Source of the DNA: an uncultured Clostridia bacterium
GTDB lineage: Bacteria; Bacillota; Clostridia; Peptostreptococcales; Anaerovoracaceae
Direction of reading: 5' to 3'
Length of the DNA: 20,365 nucleotides
Assembly: GCA_937915045.1 (NCBI GenBank)
Contig: CALDNM010000052.1
Coordinates: forward strand, 1 to 20,365
The notes beneath the pieces are model-generated. The model was not told the origin of the DNA. It ran no database searches and was given only the letters and a program-made list of their open reading frames with translations. Made by a program: the position numbers and the translations under genes. Shown one piece after another: positions 14,679-20,365 of the stretch (the first letter of the stretch is position 1; each line of letters begins with the position of its first letter).

Positions 14679-15104
14679 TCAGTTTTTCCTTTTTTCGAGC
14701 GCTCTGACACCGGCTGATATCCGGGCAAGTTCCTCATGCGAAAGATTCTCGAGATCCTCAAGTTTATCAAGGAAATTGTCCATAGCCTCTTCCTCTTTGA
14801 CACGGATATAGGCCATGTAATAATTCACTACGATCCCCGGTATCAGTCCTACCAGGAGCAGAGAATACAGAGACAGGATCACACTGATGATACGCCCAAG
14901 CAAAGTCGTCGCGACGATATCGCCAAAACCGATCGTCACGCCCATCGTGTAGCAGTACCACAGACTGTCGCCATAATTATCTATCCCCGGTTCTACGTTC
15001 ATTATAAAAACAGCCGCCAGAAACAGCGCCGCCACATAACCATAAAGTATCCTGTCGGCCCTCGTCCTTTTGAACACCCTGCCGAGCAGCTTCAATCTTT
15101 TCAT
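14679..15104 (-). CDS. Two-helix potassium channel-like protein
   Basis: A 141-residue ion channel of the Ion_trans_2 (KcsA-like) type. TM1 lies at about 19-36, the pore helix at 46-56, the selectivity filter TIGFGD at 57-62, and TM2 at 70-96. TxGFGD differs from the canonical TVGYGD only by Ile and Phe, and GFG filters occur in functional K+ channels. The tail (101-141) is acidic and helical with no RCK or nucleotide-binding domain. Gating therefore likely depends on pH, voltage or a partner. It follows the membrane zinc-ribbon gene by 6 bp, with only a weak AGG site of its own, so the two are probably translated together. Confidence 0.9.
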   Translation of the reverse strand: MKRLKLLGRVFKRTRADRILYGYVAALFLAAVFIMNVEPGIDNYGDSLWYCYTMGVTIGFGDIVATTLLGRIISVILSLYSLLLVGLIPGIVVNYYMAYIRVKEEEAMDNFLDKLEDLENLSHEELARISAGVRALEKRKN

Positions 15105-15110
15105 AATATA

Positions 15111-15374
15111 TTACCTATACGATTCTTCGCAGTATTCCTTGCTGCCGCAGTTCGGGCAGGTGAGCTTCCTCGTCTTCGGCGTATGATTCGCGAAAGCGAA
15201 TTCCTTCAGCGTCGGTACGAATTTCACACCGCACTCCGGGCACTCGTACAGCGTATGATCGTGCACCTCATTCAATATCGTGAAAGCTATCGTGACCTCA
15301 CAGATCACATCGATCAAAACGAGCAGTCCGACCTTTTTCTTCAGCTTCTTCTCTTTGCATTTCTGGTCTTCCAT
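15111..15374 (-). CDS. Small membrane zinc-ribbon protein
   Basis: An 87-residue protein with a Lys-rich N-terminus (KEKKLKKK, 7-14), one hydrophobic segment (15-34) and a C-terminal zinc ribbon. The ribbon pairs are CPEC (45-48) and CPNC (73-76). The ATG at 15374 is preceded by AAAGGGG at a good distance. The frame is open to 15497, but that part overlaps the isochorismatase gene and lacks a ribosome site. I do not recognise the family. Its position 6 bp before the channel gene suggests an accessory or regulatory partner, but that is inference. Confidence 0.75.
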   Translation of the reverse strand: MEDQKCKEKKLKKKVGLLVLIDVICEVTIAFTILNEVHDHTLYECPECGVKFVPTLKEFAFANHTPKTRKLTCPNCGSKEYCEESYR

Positions 15375-15420
15375 GTCTGTCCCCTTTCCGCAGCGATATC
15401 CCGCCGTCATTATCATTGAT

Positions 15421-15927
15421 CTATAACTGATACGCGTCCGACGAAACAACATCGGCGAACGTCCCGTCGATCGCGGCGAGAAATGCTTTCTGCACATCCG
15501 GCGCGCTGATGGTCTCTCCCCCGATAGTTAAATCTTTCGTCGCGCACGCGTCACCTATCAAAGTCACCGTGTATCCGAAGTCCTGCGCCGCCCGTACCGT
15601 CGTATCCACGCACATATGCGTCATCATCCCGGCTATAACGAGTTCATCCGCTCCCGCCTCGTCCAGTATTTTCTTCAGATCCGTATAAAGGAATGAGTTC
15701 GGATACTCTTTGTCGATCACCGGTTCACCATCCATCGGCGCAACGATATCACTTATCGCCTCATGCTCACCGAAGAGATGCCTCACGAATATCACCGGCA
15801 GATCTTTATCACGGAACTGCCCGAGTATCTTCGCCGCGTTTTTCGCGGCCTGCTCAGGACCCGCGAGAAGATAATCTCCTGGAGTGAAATACATTTCCTG
15901 TATATCTATCAGAATAAGAGCCTTCAT
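15421..15927 (-). CDS. Isochorismatase-like cysteine hydrolase
   Basis: A 168-residue hydrolase of the isochorismatase/nicotinamidase superfamily. The catalytic triad is Asp8 (LILIDIQ), Lys73 (VIDKEYPNSF) and Cys106 (MMTHMCVDTT). The cis-peptide region GMMTHMC is well kept. Members cleave C-N or ether bonds in small molecules such as nicotinamide, carbamoyl-sarcosine or isochorismate. The metal-binding DxHxxxH of nicotinamidases is not evident, so a nicotinamidase role is not favoured. GGAGG lies 6 bp before the ATG at 15927, and the longer frame to 15975 is rejected. It precedes the zinc-ribbon and channel genes by 46 bp in the same direction. No neighbour points to the substrate. Confidence 0.92.
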   Translation of the reverse strand: MKALILIDIQEMYFTPGDYLLAGPEQAAKNAAKILGQFRDKDLPVIFVRHLFGEHEAISDIVAPMDGEPVIDKEYPNSFLYTDLKKILDEAGADELVIAGMMTHMCVDTTVRAAQDFGYTVTLIGDACATKDLTIGGETISAPDVQKAFLAAIDGTFADVVSSDAYQL

Positions 15928-16096
15928 CCCGCACCTCCATTCGCGCGTCAGATAATCATATTGATATTTTACCACAAAGACCGCGCGAACGACTAAAAAT
16001 CGCTGATCAATAATAGTATTTAATGATTGATAAATATTATTTGAGGTAAAAGCATACTAAGTATCAGATATAGGTATATTATCGGAGGTAAACGAT

Positions 16097-16684
16097 ATGA
16101 AAATGAAAAGGACAGCGGCGATGCTCCTCGTGGCAGCGCTTCTGATAACGGCGAGCGTCGGATTGTCCGGATGCTCCTCAGACCAGTCGACTGACAATGC
16201 CGCGACAAAATCACTTTCCAAAGCATTCAGTACGATGGACACAAAAGATATAAACGGGGAAAAAGTCACATCAGATATATTCGCGGACAAGAAAGTCACC
16301 ATGGTCAGCGTATGGGCGACATGGTGCGGTGTATGCGTCTCCGAAATGCCCGATATCGAGAAACTCAGCCAATATTACAGCAAAGGTGATGAAGTCGGCG
16401 TCGTAGGACTCGTCACTCAGGCAGACAGAGCGAGCGGCGTCATGCTCACCGGCCTCACAAAAAAAGAAGAAGCTAAAGCGCTGAAGATCATCAAAGATTC
16501 CGGCGCGACATACACGCAGCTCACCGTGAGCAGCGACATGTCCTCGGCTCTTTCCGACATCCAGTCGTTCCCGACCACTTACTTCCTCAACAGTAAAGGC
16601 GAAGTGATCGGCAGCCCGGTCATAGGGCGCAATGACATAGGTGAATGGAAAGCGATCATCCAGGAAAAGCTCAACGCCGTATAG
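16097..16684 (+). CDS. TlpA/ResA-like thioredoxin-fold lipoprotein
   Basis: A 195-residue extracytoplasmic thiol-disulfide protein. A basic start, a hydrophobic run and the lipobox LSGC (23-26) mark a lipoprotein anchored at Cys26. The thioredoxin fold follows, with the redox pair WCGVC (Cys77, Cys80) after VSVWAT and the cis-proline FPTTYF (Pro159). Such proteins receive electrons from a membrane protein and pass them to a client. The neighbours suggest the client is MsrAB. In Neisseria PilB the same three activities (thioredoxin domain, MsrA, MsrB) are fused in one protein. GGAGG at 8 bp precedes the ATG. It is the first gene of a four-gene unit with short gaps. Confidence 0.93.
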   Translation: MKMKRTAAMLLVAALLITASVGLSGCSSDQSTDNAATKSLSKAFSTMDTKDINGEKVTSDIFADKKVTMVSVWATWCGVCVSEMPDIEKLSQYYSKGDEVGVVGLVTQADRASGVMLTGLTKKEEAKALKIIKDSGATYTQLTVSSDMSSALSDIQSFPTTYFLNSKGEVIGSPVIGRNDIGEWKAIIQEKLNAV

Positions 16685-16700
16685 ATCGGAGTGTGAAGCA

Positions 16701-16850
16701 GTGAAAGATTTTATAGTAATGAACAAAACGGCCCTCGTCGTTTTCGCGGCAGCGGCAGTGATGATCGGTATGGGCCCGGCTTCGGGAGAAGCCGGTACCG
16801 TGTTCACGAAGGCGATACGCATCTGCCTTGAATGCATAGGCATCGGTTAA
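16701..16850 (+). CDS. CD1871A-family CXXC-motif peptide
   Basis: A 49-residue protein with one hydrophobic segment (about 8-25) and the C-terminal signature VFTKAIRICLECIGIG. The CXXC pair is Cys42 and Cys45. This end is characteristic of the CD1871A family of Clostridia. The start is GTG at 16701, with GGAG at 9 bp. An internal ATG at 16719 lacks a ribosome site. The gene is easily missed because it is short. Its function is undescribed as far as I know. Its place between a thioredoxin-fold lipoprotein and a polyferredoxin suggests that it relays electrons or thiols at the outer membrane face, or helps assemble the complex. That is inference. Confidence 0.88.
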   Translation: MKDFIVMNKTALVVFAAAAVMIGMGPASGEAGTVFTKAIRICLECIGIG

Positions 16851-16866
16851 AGGGGAGGTCCGGACT

Positions 16867-17790
16867 TTGAGCGAAAAAAGCGTGAAGCAGAATGACGCGG
16901 CAGGCGCGGCGAAAAAGCAGCGAAAAACACGCCTCATAGTACAGGCTCTGTTTGCCGCGCTCTCGAACGGATATCTGAACGGCTGGATGCAGGGGACCAT
17001 CTACCAGGGCGCGTCCAAAAAGATATGCGTTCCCGGTCTGAACTGCTATTCGTGTCCGGGCGCTCTTGGAGCCTGCCCGATAGGATCGCTCCAGGCTGTG
17101 CTCAGCGACAAGTCTTACCATATATCGCTTTACGTTGTCGGGATGCTGATGGCATTCGGAGCGTTCTTCGGCCGTTTCATCTGCGGATGGCTCTGCCCGT
17201 TCGGCCTTGTGCAGGACTTGCTTTACAAGATCCCGGGAGTGAAGAAGATACGATCGCTTCCAGGCGAAAAGCATCTCCGTAAGCTCAAATACGTCGTTCT
17301 AGTCCTGCTCGTCATCATCCTTCCGTCGATCGTGACGGGAGCCGGAGACGGCGAGCCCTGGTTCTGCAAATATCTCTGCCCGTCGGGGACTCTTATGGGA
17401 GGCATACCTCTCATGATCTCGAACCCGCTGCTGCGTCAGGCAGCAGGCTGGCTTTTCTCATGGAAGATGCTGGTGCTCGTGATGATCCTCGTCATGGCGG
17501 TCAAGATCAGCAGGCCGTTCTGCAGATATCTGTGCCCGCTTGGCGCGATATACAGCTTCTTCAACCCGTTCTCCATCTACAGGATAACGGTCGACAAGGA
17601 GAAATGTACGGGCTGCGGCATCTGCCAAAAGACGTGCAAGCTCGACATCCCGGTATTCGAAAAGCCGAACAGCGGTGAATGTATAAGATGCGGTGAGTGT
17701 GTGAAAGCGTGTCCTGCCCAGGCTTTGAAAGCCGGATTCGGGACCGGCGCGCAGAATAAAAAAATATCGAAAACCGATAATGAGGTGTGA
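16867..17790 (+). CDS. NapH-type polyferredoxin membrane protein
   Basis: A 307-residue membrane iron-sulfur protein. The hydrophobic segments lie at about 23-43, 85-105, 141-158 and 200-214. Cys-rich loops flank them: CVPGLNCYSCPGALGACPIG (54-73), FICGWLCPFG (104-113), FCKYLCPSG (166-174) and FCRYLCPLG (218-226). Two 4Fe-4S ferredoxin motifs close the protein, Cys247-250-253-257 and Cys272-275-278-282. CxxxCP loops after helices are the mark of the NapH/YccM/NosR-type family, which moves electrons across or into the membrane. The TTG start at 16867 follows GGGGAGG at 7 bp. The gene lies 16 bp after the CXXC peptide gene and precedes msrAB by 2 bp. Electron supply to the TlpA-like lipoprotein is inferred from position. 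Confidence 0.92.
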   Translation: MSEKSVKQNDAAGAAKKQRKTRLIVQALFAALSNGYLNGWMQGTIYQGASKKICVPGLNCYSCPGALGACPIGSLQAVLSDKSYHISLYVVGMLMAFGAFFGRFICGWLCPFGLVQDLLYKIPGVKKIRSLPGEKHLRKLKYVVLVLLVIILPSIVTGAGDGEPWFCKYLCPSGTLMGGIPLMISNPLLRQAAGWLFSWKMLVLVMILVMAVKISRPFCRYLCPLGAIYSFFNPFSIYRITVDKEKCTGCGICQKTCKLDIPVFEKPNSGECIRCGECVKACPAQALKAGFGTGAQNKKISKTDNEV

Positions 17791-17792
17791 TG

Positions 17793-18932
17793 ATGAAAAG
17801 AAGAAACATAGCTCTGCTCGTACTCGTTCCGGCAGTATGCGTACTGCTGCTCGGGGGAGCGCTCAGGAAAAATGAGAACACAGGGAACGCGTGGAATATC
17901 AGCAGCGACGGCGACAAGACCGAACTCAAAACAAAAACGATCGGCGATCCTGACGATGATACATACACGGCAAAGGATGGAGAGAAAGTCATCTATCTTG
18001 CCGGCGGATGTTTCTGGGGCATGGAAAAACTATACGCCGGGATCGAAGGAGTCAAGGATGTGACGAGCGGTTACGCGAACGGAGATACAAGCATAGACCC
18101 TGACTACGAGAATGTATGCGGAGGAAAGACCGGTTATCGCGAGACTGTACGTGTCACTTACGATCCGGAAAAAGTATCGCTCGACAGACTGATATTCTCA
18201 TATTTCTATGTCATCGATCCAACTGTGAAAGGAAAGCAGGGATACGATTCCGGCGATCAGTACCAGACCGGGATCTATTATACAGATAAGGATTCGGAAA
18301 AGACAGTGATGCGCTACGCGCGTGTGGAGGAAGCGAGGAACGATAAATTCTATGTAGAGATCGAGCCGCTCACCATATTCCGCGAAGCCGAAGAATACCA
18401 TCAGGACTATCTCGTGAAAAATCCGGGCGGTTATTGTCACGTCACGCCTTCAGAAATATACGCGGTCCAGTCGCTCAAATACGACCCGGCTGATTACAGC
18501 CTGCCGCCGATAAGCAAGATCAAAAAAATGCTGACCGTGGAGCAGTACCGGATCACGCAGAAGGCGGACACCGAAGAAGCCTTCCACAACGAATACTGGG
18601 ATAAAAAAGATCTTGGGATCTATGTCGACAGAGTGACGGGAGAGCCGCTGTTTTTCTCGAAAGACAAATTCGATTCATCCTGCGGCTGGCCGAGTTTTTC
18701 GAAACCTATCGACACCGTTTCGATCGTCAAAAAGCAGGACAACAGCTACGGCATGTCGCGCACTGAAGTGCTGAGCCGCATCGGGAACACCCACCTCGGA
18801 CACGTATTCTCCGACGACGAGGAATCACCGAACGGCACGCGTTACTGCATGAATTCGGCCTCGCTCAAATTCATCCCTTACGACGAAATGTCCGCGAAGG
18901 GATATGGCTATCTGAAGTTTTACGTTAAGTAA
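17793..18932 (+). CDS. msrAB: Membrane-anchored MsrA-MsrB fusion
   Basis: A 379-residue bifunctional methionine sulfoxide reductase acting on both S- and R-epimers. A basic N-terminus and one hydrophobic segment (6-23) form an uncleaved anchor or signal peptide, so the enzyme faces outwards. MsrA (about 65-225) has the catalytic Cys73 in GGCFWG and GYRET, with Cys109 and Cys215 (GYCHVTP) as resolving candidates. MsrB (about 245-378) has CGWPSF (Cys297) and the catalytic Cys352 in RYCMNSASL. The usual MsrB zinc pair before EPLFFS is missing (GIYVDRVTG), so it is the metal-free type. ATG 17793 lies 7 bp after GAGG; ATG 17790 and GTG 17787 are too close. The preceding genes look like its reduction chain. 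Confidence 0.95.
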   Translation: MKRRNIALLVLVPAVCVLLLGGALRKNENTGNAWNISSDGDKTELKTKTIGDPDDDTYTAKDGEKVIYLAGGCFWGMEKLYAGIEGVKDVTSGYANGDTSIDPDYENVCGGKTGYRETVRVTYDPEKVSLDRLIFSYFYVIDPTVKGKQGYDSGDQYQTGIYYTDKDSEKTVMRYARVEEARNDKFYVEIEPLTIFREAEEYHQDYLVKNPGGYCHVTPSEIYAVQSLKYDPADYSLPPISKIKKMLTVEQYRITQKADTEEAFHNEYWDKKDLGIYVDRVTGEPLFFSKDKFDSSCGWPSFSKPIDTVSIVKKQDNSYGMSRTEVLSRIGNTHLGHVFSDDEESPNGTRYCMNSASLKFIPYDEMSAKGYGYLKFYVK

Positions 18933-19267
18933 TGTATGAGTTCCGCTCCGCACGCCATGCAAAACAGCGCGTCGGGGCGGTTTACTGTGCCGCACACAGG
19001 GCAGACCCCCGGCATCACGAACTCCTCTTCCTCTTCTTCGCCGCCGAGCTCCGCGCCGCACGACATACAGAAAAGCGCGTCGGGACGGTTCACCGCTCCG
19101 CATACGCGGCAGACACCTTCGTCTTCAGCCAGGTCAGCAGCCTCAGCCATGAACTCATTTATTTCAAAAACATTTTCTTCATCTTCTTCCGGGACCAGCT
19201 TCTCCCCGCACTTCATGCAGAAGAGCGAGCCCGGCATATTATCAGTACCACATTTTTTGCAGATCAT
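18920..19267 (-). CDS. Triple zinc-ribbon protein
   Basis: A 115-residue protein built from three zinc-ribbon units separated by acidic linkers. The Cys sets are 3/6/17/20, 53/56/67/70 and 89/92/103/106. Units 2 and 3 are nearly identical around CGxVNRPDALFCMxCGAEL, so they come from a recent duplication. The acidic linker (EEDEENVFEINEFM) and EEEEEE run suggest a flexible, soluble protein. The function is unknown; protein or nucleic-acid binding is likely. The start ATG overlaps the LysR stop as ATGA, with AGAGG upstream inside the LysR gene, so the two are co-translated. The last 13 bp overlap the end of msrAB on the other strand. Confidence 0.85.
   Translation of the reverse strand: MICKKCGTDNMPGSLFCMKCGEKLVPEEDEENVFEINEFMAEAADLAEDEGVCRVCGAVNRPDALFCMSCGAELGGEEEEEEFVMPGVCPVCGTVNRPDALFCMACGAELIHYLT
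18938..19006. repeat. Zinc-ribbon unit repeat, copy A
   Basis: About 55 of 69 positions match copy B at 19046-19114. The unit is 108 bp and in frame. It encodes the third ribbon of the zinc-ribbon protein. Confidence 0.75.
19046..19114. repeat. Zinc-ribbon unit repeat, copy B
   Basis: This is the partner of copy A and encodes the second ribbon. The first ribbon (coded near 19205-19267) is more diverged. Confidence 0.75.
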
Positions 19268-20175
19268 TTTTCACCTCTTGATATTTTCTGAAGAGCAGCA
19301 GCGTTTTCCATGACGCATTCGATAAACGACCGCGCCGCCGGAGAGACATATTTCCTCGATCGCACCGACAGGCACAGATGTCTGTAGACTTTCGGCGAAA
19401 GCGAGATCTCCGCGCCCTTCCCCGGATAATTCCTCAGCAGCAATTCGCCGGCGAGCGAGACTCCGAATCCTTCTTTCACCATGTTCATCATCGTGAGGTC
19501 ATCGTCGCACGAATACTTGACGTTCCATTTTATCTTCTCCGCGCCCGCTTTTTTCGCGGCCCAGTCCATGTTCGTCATTTGAGAATCGTCTGTCGCGTGA
19601 AGCAGAAATGGATATTCGCTGAGCTGCTCGAATGTGACTTTTTTCTTCTTTTCCAGCTCATGCCCGAAAGGTACCACGGCCTTGATCTCATCTTTCAAAA
19701 GCTCGTGTGACTCGTATTCGCTGCTGCCAGTAAGCTCATGCAGCGCTACATCTATACGTCCGTCTACAAGCATCTCTTCCAGTTTCGCTGAGGAAAGCTC
19801 GATAAGCACCACATTGATATCGGGGAATTTCTCGCTGAATATTTTTATTATCTTCGGCATGAACGCGGCCGCGATGCTCGTCAGCGCGCCGACCGTCACT
19901 GTTCCCGTCTCTCTTCCGAGTATCCTGTCCGTCTCCTGGCGTATCCTTTCCTCACAGTTGCACGCGGCGATGAAAAACGGGAGCATCGCCTTGCCGCTGT
20001 TCGTAAGACGCGCCCCTTTGTTCGTACGCATGAGAAGAGTGAGGCCCATCTCTTCCTCGAGGCTGTTCAGCATCTGTGTCACGCCCGACTGCGTATATCC
20101 CATTTTTTCAGCCGTCTTTGTGATACTGCCGCTCTCCGATATCCTGACCACAGCTTCATACTTTTTAGTATCCAA
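19264..20175 (-). CDS. LysR-family transcriptional regulator
   Basis: A 303-residue regulator. The N-terminal winged helix-turn-helix (1-60) contains SGSITKTAEKMGYTQSGVTQMLNSLEEE in two parts, with LLMRTNKGARLT as the wing. The effector-binding domain (about 90-300) starts at TVTVGALTSIAAAFMPKII and has the usual two lobes. The TTG at 20175 is chosen: GGAG lies 5 bp before it, and the protein then begins MDTKKYEAVV, the standard LysR start. The frame opens at another TTG (20214) that has no ribosome site. The gene has a strong promoter and is coupled to the triple zinc-ribbon gene. A divergent gene just beyond the right edge is a likely target. The effector cannot be read from the sequence. 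Confidence 0.93.
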   Translation of the reverse strand: MDTKKYEAVVRISESGSITKTAEKMGYTQSGVTQMLNSLEEEMGLTLLMRTNKGARLTNSGKAMLPFFIAACNCEERIRQETDRILGRETGTVTVGALTSIAAAFMPKIIKIFSEKFPDINVVLIELSSAKLEEMLVDGRIDVALHELTGSSEYESHELLKDEIKAVVPFGHELEKKKKVTFEQLSEYPFLLHATDDSQMTNMDWAAKKAGAEKIKWNVKYSCDDDLTMMNMVKEGFGVSLAGELLLRNYPGKGAEISLSPKVYRHLCLSVRSRKYVSPAARSFIECVMENAAALQKISRGEK

Positions 20176-20224
20176 ATCGTCTCCGTTCCCGCGACGCCGC
20201 GCTCTTTCCAGCAATAAGTTTTTC

Positions 20225-20239
20225 TAATGCTGAGCATTA
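20225..20239. promoter_or_regulatory. Palindrome in the LysR leader
   Basis: TAATGC and GCATTA form a perfect dyad around TGA. It lies about 12-26 nt after the predicted LysR transcription start. It may be an autoregulatory site or a small hairpin. Confidence 0.45.
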
Positions 20240-20257
20240 TTTTTTACCGTTTTACTT

Positions 20258-20287
20258 ATTATACAGCCGGCGTTATATTATAGTCAA
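20258..20287 (-). promoter_or_regulatory. Promoter of the LysR-zinc-ribbon unit
   Basis: On the minus strand TTGACT (20287-20282) and a perfect TATAAT (20263-20258) are separated by 18 bp. The start would be near 20251. Confidence 0.75.
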
Positions 20288-20324
20288 CAAGAGAGAACAA
20301 GGAATCATTCAAAGGAGCTTCCTG

Positions 20325-20363
20325 TATAATTTAAATGTAGATTGAAAAGTAAATACCTCGGAG
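20325..20363 (+). promoter_or_regulatory. Leader of a gene beyond the right edge
   Basis: A perfect TATAAT (20325-20330) is followed by a CGGAG ribosome-site-like sequence at 20359-20363. No -35 is clear. A plus-strand gene divergent from LysR probably starts within about 10 bp past the window. Confidence 0.4.
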
Positions 20364-20365
20364 TA

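Noticed and set aside
18285..18360. Selenocysteine in MsrAB
   Set aside because: All catalytic positions in MsrA and MsrB are coded by Cys codons and no in-frame TGA is present.

Overview
The window looks like chromosomal DNA of an anaerobic member of the Clostridia (Bacillota). The evidence is strong GGAGG-type Shine-Dalgarno sites, frequent TTG and GTG starts, a SEC-C-tagged methionine aminopeptidase, a butyryl-CoA:acetate-type CoA-transferase, an XpaC/TelA pair, a CD1871A-family CXXC peptide and a ZTP riboswitch. No rRNA, tRNA, CRISPR array, insertion sequence or phage gene was found. Most intergenic gaps are short.

Left part (1-7300). A 5'-truncated alpha/beta-hydrolase remnant at the edge is followed on the minus strand by a two-gene unit, a membrane diguanylate cyclase then map. 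A secreted FnIII-M23 peptidase lies on the plus strand. It converges on a purine unit read leftwards: promoter, ZTP riboswitch with terminator, purO-type IMP cyclohydrolase, stand-alone AICAR formyltransferase. Together these two enzymes do the job of bifunctional PurH, and the riboswitch senses the phosphorylated form of their substrate. A NimA-like flavin-binding protein and a monoacylglycerol-lipase-like hydrolase are divergent from each other.

Middle part (7300-13300). A long minus-strand run reads prepilin, xpaC, telA, a TSCPD-domain protein, a CoA-transferase and ogt. It ends at a bidirectional terminator that also serves the hydrolase. Upstream of the prepilin is a gene-poor stretch of about 540 bp with several short repeats.

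Right part (13180-20365). A small XRE regulator, a DUF2178-like membrane protein and a C39-type cysteine peptidase homologue form an operon behind a promoter carrying three copies of a 16-bp palindrome. Next come minus-strand genes for a membrane zinc-ribbon protein, a two-helix potassium-channel-like protein and an isochorismatase-like hydrolase. The most notable unit is the plus-strand operon at 16097-18932: a TlpA-like lipoprotein, a CD1871A-family CXXC peptide, a NapH-type polyferredoxin membrane protein and a membrane-anchored MsrA-MsrB fusion. I infer an extracytoplasmic methionine-sulfoxide repair chain in which the polyferredoxin takes the electron-import role usually filled by CcdA/DsbD. 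The window closes with a LysR regulator translationally coupled to a triple zinc-ribbon protein, and with the leader of a gene that begins beyond the right edge.

Several starts were placed internal to the longest open frame because the ribosome-binding site and family alignment favour the internal codon; each case is explained in its entry.
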